Of a stretch of 64,000 nt of DNA, positions 37,283 to 46,061 are shown piece by piece. Source of the DNA: Litorimonas sp051251645 (lineage in GTDB: Bacteria; Pseudomonadota; Alphaproteobacteria; Caulobacterales; Maricaulaceae). Below the pieces are notes generated by a model. The model was not told where the DNA came from, searched no databases, and saw only the letters and a list, made by a program, of their open reading frames with translations. The DNA is taken from the NCBI GenBank assembly GCA_051251645.1, contig JBPOEY010000004.1, positions 192,801 through 256,800 on the forward strand, read 5' to 3'. The translations under genes were made by a program, and so were the position numbers. Position 1 is the first letter of the stretch. Every line of letters starts with the position of its first letter.

Positions 37283-38128
37283 TTAGGTGCTGCTAACGAC
37301 GGTTTGGCTTTGTCGTCCCAAACCCTCAATACCCAGCTCCATTTTATCGCCGACCTTGAGATAGACGGGCGGGCGCTGTCCGAGTCCAACGCCAGGCGGC
37401 GTTCCAGTAGAGATGATATCGCCCGTTTGCAGGCTCATAAATTGACTGAGATGACTGATGATTTGCGCAACATCGAACACCATCGTTTTGGTCGAGCCAT
37501 TTTGAAACTCTTTGCCGTTAACTGACAAATCCATTGCGAGATCTTTTGGGTTCTCAATCTCGTCTGGCGTTACGAGCCATGGCCCGATTGGACCAAATGT
37601 ATCGCAACTCTTGCCTTTGACCCACTGGCCTTCGCGTTCGAGCTGGAAGGCGCGTTCGGACAGATCGTTGATGACCATATAGCCCGCAACGTGATCCAAA
37701 GCGTCAGCTTCGTCGACATATTTGACGGGTTTGCCAATCACGATTCCGAGCTCGACTTCCCAGTCCGATTTTGTAGAGCCGCGCGGCATTTCAACATCAT
37801 CGTTACAGCCCATAATAGTGCTCGTCGCCTTCATGAAAATAACGGGTTCGCTGGGCACTGTCATGCCAGACTCTGCGGCGTGATCGGAATAGTTGAGTCC
37901 GATGCAGACGAATTTTCCTGTTCCGCTAACGGGCGGTCCGTACCGTAAGGAGGCATCCAGAACGGGCAGGGCGGACAGGTCCGCGCGCGCAAGCTTTGCG
38001 AGGTTTGCTGGCAGCAAAGTTTCGCCAGAAAAATCATCAATCAGAGACGATACATCGCGAAGCGTATCGTCCGAATGGTAGACGGCAGGTATTTCTTGGC
38101 CTATGGGGCCAACGCGGCAAATTTTCAT
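37283..38128 (-). CDS. Fumarylacetoacetate-hydrolase family enzyme, likely 2,4-diketo-3-deoxy-L-fuconate hydrolase
   Basis: 281 residues from the ATG at 38128, which has GGAGAG just upstream. FAH fold: FVCIGLNYSDHAAESGM, IFMKATSTIMG, the metal-binding WEVELGIVIG, and INDLSERAFQLEREGQW. The C-terminal SLQTGDIISTGTPPGVG is diagnostic of the family. In the oxidative L-fucose pathway this step splits 2,4-diketo-3-deoxy-L-fuconate into pyruvate and L-lactate, and the next gene in the operon handles lactate. Cytoplasmic (no signal). Confidence 0.88.
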   Translation of the reverse strand: MKICRVGPIGQEIPAVYHSDDTLRDVSSLIDDFSGETLLPANLAKLARADLSALPVLDASLRYGPPVSGTGKFVCIGLNYSDHAAESGMTVPSEPVIFMKATSTIMGCNDDVEMPRGSTKSDWEVELGIVIGKPVKYVDEADALDHVAGYMVINDLSERAFQLEREGQWVKGKSCDTFGPIGPWLVTPDEIENPKDLAMDLSVNGKEFQNGSTKTMVFDVAQIISHLSQFMSLQTGDIISTGTPPGVGLGQRPPVYLKVGDKMELGIEGLGRQSQTVVSST

Positions 38129-38178
38129 TTTACTCTCCAATCGAATAGAGTGGTCATACTCTTTCTGACATTCAATTC

Positions 38179-39021
38179 TTATAGGGGCGGGTTGTAGATA
38201 CGGGCCGCATTACCGCCGAAAATGGCGGCTTTTTCGGATGGGCTATAACTTTCGAATAATTCGCGGGCCATGGCGAGCCAGTCGGCATAGCTACCGTTCA
38301 TCCTCACGACGGGCCAATCGGATCCCCATAGGATTCTGTCCGGCTCGAACGCGGTTTGGATGACATCGGCATAGGGTTGCAACGCCTCGGAGCCATCGCC
38401 GCGCTTCGCCTCGGTCAGCAAGCCTGAAAATTTACACGCTATATTCGGGCGTTGGGACGCTTTTTCGAGGTCTGTCGCCCACGGCTTTAAATTGCGCGCG
38501 GCGATCTCAGGCTTGGCGGCGTGATCAATTATGATATTGAGATCGGGGTAGCGGGCGGCAAGTTCAGTGATGACCGGAATATGGTGCACAAAAATCAAAG
38601 CGTCAAAGACGAGCCTGTTCGATAACATAGATTGAAACACCACATCGAATTCAGGCCGTAATATCCAATCGGTTTGCTCGATACTTTGCAACATTGGCCG
38701 AATGCCGACGAGATATGTGTCTGTCGCCAGATCGGCAACGTCTTTGGCCGCTTGAGCGGGGTTTTCGAAATCAACCCAGCCAACGACGCCCGCGACAAAA
38801 GACGTGCGCCCGGCGATGCTCAGCAAAGCCCGCGTTGCGTCGATATCGGGCGAGGCTTGAACAAGGAGCGTTTTATCGACCCCATTTGCGTCCAAACGAA
38901 GCTGCAAATCTTCGGGGCCAAAATTGCGCCAGATGGGAGCTTCAGCTGGCGTCGGCCAGTGGCACCAAGGCGCGGACAAGGTCCAGAAATGCTGATGAGA
39001 ATCGATGGTAAGGCCGGTCAT
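38179..39021 (-). CDS. L-fuconolactonase-type amidohydrolase
   Basis: 280 residues from the ATG at 39021, which overlaps the stop of the aldo/keto reductase gene. Amidohydrolase-2 features: DSHQHFWTL at the N-terminus, VHHIPVITELA, IIDHAAKP and the C-terminal WGSDWPVVRMNG. Family members in COG3618 hydrolyse L-fuconolactone and related sugar lactones to the acid. Position between fucose dehydrogenase and the downstream hydrolase matches that step. Cytoplasmic. Confidence 0.88.
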   Translation of the reverse strand: MTGLTIDSHQHFWTLSAPWCHWPTPAEAPIWRNFGPEDLQLRLDANGVDKTLLVQASPDIDATRALLSIAGRTSFVAGVVGWVDFENPAQAAKDVADLATDTYLVGIRPMLQSIEQTDWILRPEFDVVFQSMLSNRLVFDALIFVHHIPVITELAARYPDLNIIIDHAAKPEIAARNLKPWATDLEKASQRPNIACKFSGLLTEAKRGDGSEALQPYADVIQTAFEPDRILWGSDWPVVRMNGSYADWLAMARELFESYSPSEKAAIFGGNAARIYNPPL

Positions 39022-40064
39022 GACGCTTTTGCCGCACCGTTGCTTGGACACGGTGCGTCGCCGCGCAGCAGACCGTCCGATTTAAGATCGGACCAAAGAC
39101 TGTTCGGAATATCTTCAGCCAGCCATGCGAGGCTCGTCGTGATATACCTGGGTTGCGACATGCCGCTGACGATCCCGGCGATGGCCGGATGGGCAAGGGC
39201 GAACTGCATGGCCGCGGCTTGTGCGCTGCATCCATGGGCGTCACAAACATCGAAGATGCGCCGTGCGCGCCTTATGATATCTTTTGGGGCTGCCCCATAA
39301 TTGTAAGGCGAGTCTTTCGTTGGCCGTTTGGCGAGGAGCCCAGAATTAAACGGGCTTGCATTGACGATGGACACATTACGGTGAACGCATTCTGTAAACA
39401 GCGTATCCAGAGGCTCTTGTTCCAATAATGTATAGCGGCCCGCGAGCATGAAGACATCAAAATCAGCATGGCCAAAGGTCTCCATACAGACTTCCCACTC
39501 ATTGACGCCAAGCCCGATGGCCTTGACGCGGCCGTCCGATTTGAGCTGATCCATCGCTTTGAAACCACCATCCATAGCCTCTGCGAATAAAGCGGGGTGG
39601 GCGTCTTCACCGTGCGTGACCTTTCCGATGTCGTGCATGTACAAAATATCGATCGCGTCGACACTCAGGCGCTCGCAGCTATCGTCGAAACTTTTCAAAA
39701 TTCCGTCGTAGGAATAGTCGAAAATGTGATCGAATGGCAGCGGATCGACAAAGCCGTAATCTCCTGGACCGTCTTCGCCGGCTGGCACAAGGATGCGGCC
39801 AACTTTAGTCGAGAGGATAGGCGTCTGGCCCTGACATCCTGACAAAAATTTGCCGATACGCACTTCGCTCAAGCCGTGTCCGTAATGGGGCGCGGTATCG
39901 AGATAGCGTATGCCTTTGTCGTAACTCTGCTGAAGCACGTCAAAAGCTTGCTGATCGCTAATGGCCCGGTAAAGATTGCCGACGGACGCCCCGCCAAATC
40001 CCAGCTGCGTGATGAACGCATTGGTTTCGCCAATTTGAGATAGGTCTTTTGCGTCGATTGACAT
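39018..40064 (-). CDS. Aldo/keto reductase, likely L-fucose 1-dehydrogenase
   Basis: 348 residues from the ATG at 40064, with GGGGAA upstream; a GTG at 40085 is the other choice. AKR fold with NAD(P)-dependent motifs: LGFGGASVGNLYRAI, RYLDTAPHYGHGLSE (catalytic Asp and Tyr), DAIDILYMHDIG, and a C-terminal cofactor site VSGMSQPRYI. AKRs of the D-threo-aldose dehydrogenase type oxidise L-fucose to L-fuconolactone. First gene of the minus-strand fucose operon, transcribed away from the mutarotase gene. Confidence 0.88.
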   Translation of the reverse strand: MSIDAKDLSQIGETNAFITQLGFGGASVGNLYRAISDQQAFDVLQQSYDKGIRYLDTAPHYGHGLSEVRIGKFLSGCQGQTPILSTKVGRILVPAGEDGPGDYGFVDPLPFDHIFDYSYDGILKSFDDSCERLSVDAIDILYMHDIGKVTHGEDAHPALFAEAMDGGFKAMDQLKSDGRVKAIGLGVNEWEVCMETFGHADFDVFMLAGRYTLLEQEPLDTLFTECVHRNVSIVNASPFNSGLLAKRPTKDSPYNYGAAPKDIIRRARRIFDVCDAHGCSAQAAAMQFALAHPAIAGIVSGMSQPRYITTSLAWLAEDIPNSLWSDLKSDGLLRGDAPCPSNGAAKAS

Positions 40065-40270
40065 GCGATTGAATTCCCCGGACACTCTTTAGGCTTAAAC
40101 CACATCTCCAATGACCTCAAAGATATTGCTTTACCGTCACCATCTGTATCATATATGAAATCAAACATCAAATTGAAAACGGAAGCTATGGCTACTGTTC
40201 CTAGTTTGACGGATCATATGGCATCGAAACATGCCGCGCAGAATATGAATGTAATCGCAAAGAGAATGTT
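40065..40270. promoter_or_regulatory. Divergent control region of the two fucose-pathway arms
   Basis: 206 bp between the dehydrogenase (minus) and mutarotase (plus) genes. It contains the perfect palindrome TCATATATGA at 40149-40158, followed by AAATCAAACATCAAATTG. A good candidate operator for a fucose-responsive regulator such as the IclR protein encoded at 56157. Confidence 0.4.
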
Positions 40271-40600
40271 ATGAAGAGAATGGGATGGGTGATCAACCTC
40301 AAGCCGGAGAAGAAAAAAGAGTATCTGGACCTACATGCGGCAGCTTGGCCAAACGTGTTAGGAATGATTCGCGAATGCAACATTCGCAACTACACAATAT
40401 ATCTCCGCGAACCGGACAATCTCCTTTTCGGGACGTTTGAATATCATGGCTCGGACTTTGAAAGTGATATGAAACGTATGGCAGAGGATACGACCACCCA
40501 GAGATGGTGGGCACTAACGGACCCCTGTCAGACACCTTTGAAAAGTGCAGATGAAGGAGAGCATTGGGCACCCATGCAGGAAGTTTTCCACTGCGATTAA
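40271..40600 (+). CDS. L-fucose/L-rhamnose mutarotase family protein
   Basis: 109 residues, the normal length for the RhaM-like dimeric alpha-beta barrel family. Motifs: MGWVINLKPEKKKEYLDLHAAAWPNV and a C-terminal WWALTDPCQTPL. The enzyme speeds interconversion of the alpha and beta forms of the sugar before oxidation. RhaM-type proteins in fucose clusters act on L-fucose. It opens the plus-strand arm, followed after 163 bp by the fuconate dehydratase gene. Confidence 0.88.
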   Translation: MKRMGWVINLKPEKKKEYLDLHAAAWPNVLGMIRECNIRNYTIYLREPDNLLFGTFEYHGSDFESDMKRMAEDTTTQRWWALTDPCQTPLKSADEGEHWAPMQEVFHCD

Positions 40601-40691
40601 GGCGAACCTTACAAGTGTATAGTCAGCGAGTTAGGTCGTCCAGCTGCGTAATGTAGCGCGCAAAGTTATTTGTAAACGTCGGTGAAATAGA

Positions 40692-40719
40692 TTGACAAGA
40701 CGGAGTGTGTTTTTATATC
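40692..40719 (+). promoter_or_regulatory. Sigma70-like promoter of the fuconate dehydratase gene
   Basis: TTGACA at 40692-40697 and TATATC at 40714-40719, 16 bp apart, 45 bp ahead of the start codon. The dehydratase and permease may thus be transcribed separately from the mutarotase gene. Confidence 0.5.
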
Positions 40720-40763
40720 TGGGACGAGGTTTCATTTATAAACACTGATGCGGGGGAGGCGAT

Positions 40764-42092
40764 ATGCAGAGTTCGAACAAGATCGTTTCAATGAAGACGG
40801 TTGACCTTAGGTTTCCAACATCGGAAAATCTTGATGGGTCTGACGCCATTAACAAAGATCCCGATTATTCAGCGGCCTATGTGATATTAGAGACAGAGCG
40901 CGGCGATAAGGGCTACGGCCTGATTTTTACGATAGGTCGCGGAAACGACATTTGCTGCCAAGCGGTCGAGGCGATGGAGCACCTCGTGCTCGGCTATGAT
41001 TTCAACGACATAAAAGCGGATATGAATTCCTTCTACGACAGCCTTCGCTCGGACAGCCAGTTGCGCTGGCTGGGTCCAGAAAAGGGTGTCGTGCATATGG
41101 CGATGGGCGCGATTGTGAACGCGGTCTGGGATATGTGGGCGCGCGATGCAGGCAAGCCGATTTGGAGGCTATTGTCCGATATGTCGCCCGAGCAATTCGT
41201 GAGCTGTCTTGACCTGCGGTATGTGTCAGATGTCCTGACCGAAGACGAAGCGCTGGCAATGGTCAGGGCCAATGAAGCGACGAAGGCTGATCGTATCGCC
41301 TATTTGGAAAGGCATGGTTATCCTGCTTACACGACATCGGCGGGTTGGCTCGGTTATAGCGACGAGAAGCTCGCCCGGCTCTGTCAGGAAGCGCTCGATC
41401 AAGGTTTCAAGCATGTAAAGCTGAAAGTTGGCGTAAGCGTCGAAGATGATAAACGGCGATGTTCAATCGCGCGCGATGTCATCGGCGATGATGTTAAATT
41501 GATGATTGATGCCAACCAGATATGGGAAGTGGATGAGGCAATTGAGTGGGTCCAAGAGCTTGCCCCGATGAAGCCGTGGTTCATTGAAGAGCCGACAAGT
41601 CCGGATGATATTTTCGGCCACAAAAAAATCAAAGATAATGTCGGCGACATTATGGTGGCAACCGGAGAGCACTGCCAAAACCGGATCATCTTCAAACAGT
41701 TTATCGCCAATGATGCACTGGACATCGTTCAGATCGACAGCTGCCGCTTGGCGAGCATTAACGAGATTCTGACTGTCTATATGCTGGCCGCGAAATACGG
41801 CAAACCTGTCTGTCCTCATGCGGGCGGGGTTGGACTGTGCGAATATGTCCAGCATTTATCCATGATCGACTATGTCCGCATATCGGCCGATTTAACGGAC
41901 CGTGTGGTCGAATTTGTTGATCATTTGCATGAGCACTTCGAAGATCCCTGTGTGATTAAGGATGGTGCCTATGTTGCGCCGTCTTTGCCGGGCTACAGTA
42001 TCAAGATCAAAGACGAGACGCTGGACATGTATTGCTATCCCAATGGGAGTGAATGGCAAAAAAGGCAGCGAAAGCTAAGGGCGGTCGTTTGA
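40764..42092 (+). CDS. L-fuconate dehydratase (enolase superfamily)
   Basis: 442 residues; GGGGGAGG lies 8 bp before the ATG. Enolase-superfamily active site is complete: KLKVG with Lys219 and Lys221, metal ligands Asp249 (MIDANQ), Glu275 (FIEEPTSPDD) and Glu302 (ATGEHCQNR), and His352 (CPHAGGVGL). These match the residues of the characterised Xanthomonas enzyme shifted by one. It removes water from L-fuconate to give 2-keto-3-deoxy-L-fuconate. Second gene of the plus-strand arm, 118 bp before the permease. Confidence 0.94.
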   Translation: MQSSNKIVSMKTVDLRFPTSENLDGSDAINKDPDYSAAYVILETERGDKGYGLIFTIGRGNDICCQAVEAMEHLVLGYDFNDIKADMNSFYDSLRSDSQLRWLGPEKGVVHMAMGAIVNAVWDMWARDAGKPIWRLLSDMSPEQFVSCLDLRYVSDVLTEDEALAMVRANEATKADRIAYLERHGYPAYTTSAGWLGYSDEKLARLCQEALDQGFKHVKLKVGVSVEDDKRRCSIARDVIGDDVKLMIDANQIWEVDEAIEWVQELAPMKPWFIEEPTSPDDIFGHKKIKDNVGDIMVATGEHCQNRIIFKQFIANDALDIVQIDSCRLASINEILTVYMLAAKYGKPVCPHAGGVGLCEYVQHLSMIDYVRISADLTDRVVEFVDHLHEHFEDPCVIKDGAYVAPSLPGYSIKIKDETLDMYCYPNGSEWQKRQRKLRAVV

Positions 42093-42210
42093 TTGATCTG
42101 TATGTGGGCGCGCGAGTTCTAAGTCCTGACCCTACAAAAAAGTACGGCATATATTATGAAGACCTGAAAGGGTCTCAAAAGCCAAAATGGAAACCTAAGG
42201 GGATGTTACC

Positions 42211-43581
42211 ATGACCGAGACTATCAAAGCGGACGAGTCCGTATCGGCGTCTACTGGCATGGGAAAACCAGCTTTTCTAGGCGCGGGCATGTTGCTGCCC
42301 TTTATTCTTGTCACAACGCTGTTTGCGCTCTGGGGCTTCGCCAATGATATCACCAATCCGCTGGTGCGGGTTTTCAAGGAGGTTTTCCAAATCTCCAATA
42401 CACAGAGTAGTTTGGTGCAGGGTGCCTTCTATTTTGGTTATTTTACGATGGCCCTGCCGGCCGCGCTCCTGATCCAGAAATTCTCGTATAAAAGTGGTAT
42501 TTTGATCGGCCTTGGTCTTTACGCGCTCGGCGCGTTTCTAACGCTTCCGGCCGCCAACATGATGAACTTTTGGTTTTTCATTCTTTCCTTTTATATCCTG
42601 ACATTCGGCCTCGCTTTTCTAGAAACGACCGCCAATCCTTACATTTTGTCTATGGGGCCGCCCGAGACGGCGACGCGGCGGTTGAATTTGGCGCAAGCTT
42701 TTAATCCGGTCGGCTCGCTGACCGGAATGTTCATCGCCACCAGCTACATTATGGGGCAAATCGAAGTCTTTAAATTGGAAGATAGTGCCGAACTTGCCAT
42801 GTCGGATCCCGCTGCATTCCAACTCCTCCAACTGGCTGACCTTGCCACTGTTCGCACGCCCTACCTTGCAGTCGGGGCAATTGTGCTGGTTGTGTTCCTG
42901 ATTTTCGCTTTTTCGAAAATGCCCGATACGAAGAAAACCAACACTGTCAATCTTGGTCCCACGGTGCGGCGCTTGCTGGCCAACCGGAACTACCGCGAAG
43001 GCGTGATCGCGCAGGCCTTTTATGTTGGCGCGCAAATCATGTGTTGGACCTATATCATCCATTACGGCATCGACACTTTGGGCCTCGATCCAGCTGTGGC
43101 GGCTGGCTATAATATCGTCGCAATGGTGGTGTTTTTGACAAGCCGCTTCATCTCCACCTTCCTCATGGGTTATGTGCAGCCCAGTCGATTGCTTGTCGTG
43201 TTTTCAATCGGCGCGATGGTGTTCACATTAGGTGCAATATTTCTCAGCGGCATGATTGGTCTATATAGCCTGATCGGTATTTCCGCCTGTATGTCGCTTA
43301 TGTTCCCGACAATCTATGGCTTGGCTTTACACGGCCTTGGCGAAGATGCTCGGATCGGGTCCGCAGGATTGATCATGGCCATTGTCGGCGGCGCGCTGAT
43401 GCCCATCCTTCAGGGTATGATGATCGATGGTGGGTCATTCATTGGTAATATTCACGCTGTGAAGACATCGTTCTTCCTACCCTTCGTCTGTTTCATTGTG
43501 GTCGCGATTTATGGCTATCGCGCCAGCCGTCCGACATCCATCGATCCCGAACTCGTCAGCGAAGCCGGCATCTATCATTAG
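42211..43581 (+). CDS. fucP: L-fucose:H+ symporter, MFS (FucP type)
   Basis: 456 residues with about 12 hydrophobic segments; AAGGGG precedes the ATG. Typical FucP pattern near the N-terminus (TTLFALWGFANDITNPLVRVFKEVF) and ETTANPYILSMGP after the fourth helix, and LPFVCFIVVAIYGYRASRP at the end. It would bring free L-fucose across the inner membrane into the cytoplasmic pathway encoded beside it. A hydrophilic loop of about 45 residues follows helix 6. Related sugars cannot be ruled out as substrates. Confidence 0.93.
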   Translation: MTETIKADESVSASTGMGKPAFLGAGMLLPFILVTTLFALWGFANDITNPLVRVFKEVFQISNTQSSLVQGAFYFGYFTMALPAALLIQKFSYKSGILIGLGLYALGAFLTLPAANMMNFWFFILSFYILTFGLAFLETTANPYILSMGPPETATRRLNLAQAFNPVGSLTGMFIATSYIMGQIEVFKLEDSAELAMSDPAAFQLLQLADLATVRTPYLAVGAIVLVVFLIFAFSKMPDTKKTNTVNLGPTVRRLLANRNYREGVIAQAFYVGAQIMCWTYIIHYGIDTLGLDPAVAAGYNIVAMVVFLTSRFISTFLMGYVQPSRLLVVFSIGAMVFTLGAIFLSGMIGLYSLIGISACMSLMFPTIYGLALHGLGEDARIGSAGLIMAIVGGALMPILQGMMIDGGSFIGNIHAVKTSFFLPFVCFIVVAIYGYRASRPTSIDPELVSEAGIYH

Positions 43582-43676
43582 GGATTAGCAGATCGGTCAA
43601 CTCATCAACAACCGCGGCATAAGCCGGGATTGGATGCCCGTTAGGTCCGCGAGCACTCGTCAGAAAGAGGCATAAA

Positions 43677-44090
43677 ATGGAAAATGGTAAAAACAGCAGA
43701 GCGAAGCGTTTTATGGTTGCGATGGCATCCATGATGTTGGCGGGCTCGGTGTCAGTATCGGCATCGGCTGCAGACAAGGAGCCAATTAATTTTGAGACCT
43801 ATCATTCGCTCGAGGCGACAATGATAGTGAAAAAAGATGTCAATGGCGACGGGGAGCTGACGCTCGAAGAATACATCGGCACGTCTAAGAGAATAAATGA
43901 AAAGCGCCGCACTCGACTCGGCAAGAAGTTTGCCAATTTCGACAAAGACAAAAGCGGCACATTGGATGCAGCAGAGCTCATGACAATGAGCCGACGGTCT
44001 TTCAATGCGAAAGACAAGAACAAGGACGGCATGCTGAGTGCGGACGAGATGTCGCCCCGCAAGAAGAAAAAGAAAAAGAAGCAGAAGTAG
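43677..44090 (+). CDS. Secreted EF-hand protein with poly-lysine tail
   Basis: 137 residues with a Sec signal peptide ending near SASAAD; AGAAAGAGG precedes the ATG. Three canonical calcium-binding loops are visible: DVNGDGELTLEE (54-65), DKDKSGTLDAAE (89-100) and DKNKDGMLSADE (113-124). The last ten residues are almost all lysine (RKKKKKKKQK). The neighbouring sulfatase has the same kind of tail. Sulfatases and sulfated glycans both bind calcium, so a role in calcium supply or binding the polyanionic substrate at the cell surface is possible, but this is inference. Confidence 0.85.
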   Translation: MENGKNSRAKRFMVAMASMMLAGSVSVSASAADKEPINFETYHSLEATMIVKKDVNGDGELTLEEYIGTSKRINEKRRTRLGKKFANFDKDKSGTLDAAELMTMSRRSFNAKDKNKDGMLSADEMSPRKKKKKKKQK

Positions 44091-44143
44091 CTAAGAGTTG
44101 GTCTCATTAAGTGGGTTCGGCAGAGCTGGGTGGGAAGTGCGCT

Positions 44144-44170
44144 AAACGTCGTCAGATCTGAACGACGTTT
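44144..44170. repeat. Perfect 9-bp inverted repeat with palindromic centre
   Basis: Arms 44144-44152 and 44162-44170; the spacer contains the palindrome CAGATCTG. Could be a protein-binding site or part of a terminator for the EF-hand gene. Confidence 0.6.
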
Positions 44171-44190
44171 GTATGCGCATTAAAGCCTCA

Positions 44191-44225
44191 TCGATTGTCA
44201 GCGTAATATAGGCGCTGACAATCGA
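44191..44225. repeat. Perfect 13-bp inverted repeat
   Basis: Arms 44191-44203 and 44213-44225 with a 9-nt loop (TAATATAGG). The free hairpin would be very stable. No T-run follows on either strand, so a simple intrinsic terminator is not certain. Confidence 0.7.
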
Positions 44226-44551
44226 AGCTGTACTCATTTGGTCTGACGCGAGTGGGCTCTGCGTTTGCATCTTCCGATGTCGATTTGGCAGAATTGATGA
44301 CGCCTAGCGCTACAAGGTTTTAGTTCATGGATGCGGTTACTCCATTGAGATAAGAAAAATAACAACTTGTTTTTGGTTTATATATGGAATAGAGTTTTAA
44401 AAAAGAGAAGCTCTCTTATTCCTGAGGCCAAACTAGTTTTATGGTGATGACATATCCAATGCGAGACGCCTTTATATTCGAGGATGTTCCGGGTTGGTAT
44501 CCTTCGTTGGGGCCGTTGACTACATATTGGTTTCTAGATCGAGACTTATGG

Positions 44552-46015
44552 ATGATTCCGGTGATGCTTAAATCTGTAAAGTTGTTTGTCTGTATTAGCG
44601 GGTTCCTTTTGGCGCCGCTATCAACCGCATTCGCGGAAGAGCACACCAGTGACGACGCGCGGCCAAATATCATATTTATATTTGCAGATGATTTAGGTTG
44701 GGGGGATATTAGCCAGCATGGTCACCCGGATATCCGTACGCCAAACATTGATCGGCTTGCGAATGAAGGGTCTGAATTCTACCAGTTTTCAGTCTCTAAC
44801 CCAGTCTGCTCGCCAAGTCGCACCGCTGTAATGACAGGTCATTATCCTGCGCGTCACAACGTTAATCGCCATTTTGCGTCGCTCGTCCACCATCAAAATA
44901 TGGCGATGGGTGATTGGCTGGACAAAGATGTCGTGACGATGCCGCGTCTTTTGAAGAATGCGGGCTACGCAACCGGTCATTTCGGCAAATGGCATCTGGG
45001 CAACAATCGCTACGCGCCGCTACCAGTCGAATATGGTTATGACGAAACAACGGTCTTCAACGGCGGAGGTCCGCAAACGACCAGTGTCGCTCTATATGAT
45101 GACGCCATCGACTTCATAACGCGTCACAAGGACGAACGATTTTTCGTCAATTTGTGGATTCATGAGACCCATCTGCCGCACTATCCGTCCGAAGAGTCAC
45201 TCGCAAAATATCAACATCTCCCCGATCAGACTCGTGTCTATGCGGCTGTGATGGATCAGGCTGACCAGCGCATTGGCAAAGTTTTGAACGCGCTCGATGA
45301 CTTGGGTCTTACCGGTAATACGCTTGTGATCTTTTCTAGTGATAATGGTCCTGCCCACACTGGAACCGAGAAGCAAAAAGTCCATCGCAACGATAAAGAT
45401 GGTGCTGGTCTAGGGATTATTCCTCACGGGCTCTATTACAGCACGGGATCTTCGGGCGGATTGCGGGGCGGTAAGCAGGATACATATGAGGGGGGGCTTA
45501 GGGTTCCTTTCCTTGTGCGCTGGCCGGGGCATGTTCCAGCCGGGAGGGCCGATACCGAATCTATCGTGACGGCTGTCGATCTGTTGCCGACCTTCGCGGA
45601 GATCAGCGGAGCGACACTGCCGAGCGACTATGTTTCCGACGGGCAAAGTGTCGTTGATTTGCTGCTAGGGGGTTCAGTCACGCGCGAGAAGCCGATGTTT
45701 TGGGAATGGCGCTACGGGATTGATACCAACCGCCCGTCTCTGCTCGCCGTACGCGAGGGGCCGTGGAAGCTATTCGTCCACCGCGATGTGGATAGCGTTG
45801 AGCTTTATAACGTTATGCGTGATCGGGCCGAGACAATGAATGTGGCCGCCGATTATCCTGAGATGGTGGCGCGAATGAAGGCGCTCGCCTTGGAATGGAA
45901 GGCGACATTGCCTGAGATACCTCCGGCAAACGCTGTTTCACCCGCGCGTAAAAACAAAAAGATGAAAACGACAGCGAAGAAAAAGAAGAAAAAGAACAAA
46001 AAAAAGAAAAACTAA
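44552..46015 (+). CDS. S1-family sulfatase with lysine-rich C-terminal tail
   Basis: About 487 residues from the ATG at 44552 (44564 is an alternative); these starts give a clean Sec signal peptide cleaved after TAFA. Unlike the other sulfatases there is no lipobox. DD ligands in IFADDLGWGD, formylglycine Cys86 in VCSPSRTAVMTG, HFGKWHLGNNR, SSDNGPAHTG and GGLRVPFLVRWPG. The final ~25 residues are lysine/asparagine rich (KKKKKKNKKKKN), echoing the EF-hand protein encoded upstream. The tail may bind the sulfated polysaccharide or the cell surface. Next gene starts 46 bp later. Confidence 0.92.
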   Translation: MIPVMLKSVKLFVCISGFLLAPLSTAFAEEHTSDDARPNIIFIFADDLGWGDISQHGHPDIRTPNIDRLANEGSEFYQFSVSNPVCSPSRTAVMTGHYPARHNVNRHFASLVHHQNMAMGDWLDKDVVTMPRLLKNAGYATGHFGKWHLGNNRYAPLPVEYGYDETTVFNGGGPQTTSVALYDDAIDFITRHKDERFFVNLWIHETHLPHYPSEESLAKYQHLPDQTRVYAAVMDQADQRIGKVLNALDDLGLTGNTLVIFSSDNGPAHTGTEKQKVHRNDKDGAGLGIIPHGLYYSTGSSGGLRGGKQDTYEGGLRVPFLVRWPGHVPAGRADTESIVTAVDLLPTFAEISGATLPSDYVSDGQSVVDLLLGGSVTREKPMFWEWRYGIDTNRPSLLAVREGPWKLFVHRDVDSVELYNVMRDRAETMNVAADYPEMVARMKALALEWKATLPEIPPANAVSPARKNKKMKTTAKKKKKKNKKKKN

Positions 46016-46061
46016 ATTGTCAAAATCATCAGTTGATGGCCGCAACAAAAATAGGTGTAAC

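Larger units (their letters stand above)
44091..44551. promoter_or_regulatory. Long intergenic region with two strong hairpins and an AT-rich motif
   Basis: No gene is supported over about 460 bp (the sulfatase frame extends upstream to 44441, but without a signal peptide). Two perfect inverted repeats lie close together: AAACGTCGT / ACGACGTTT at 44144-44170 and TCGATTGTCAGCG / CGCTGACAATCGA at 44191-44225. TTGGTTTATATATGGA at 44373-44388 repeats the 9307 motif. Confidence 0.5.
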
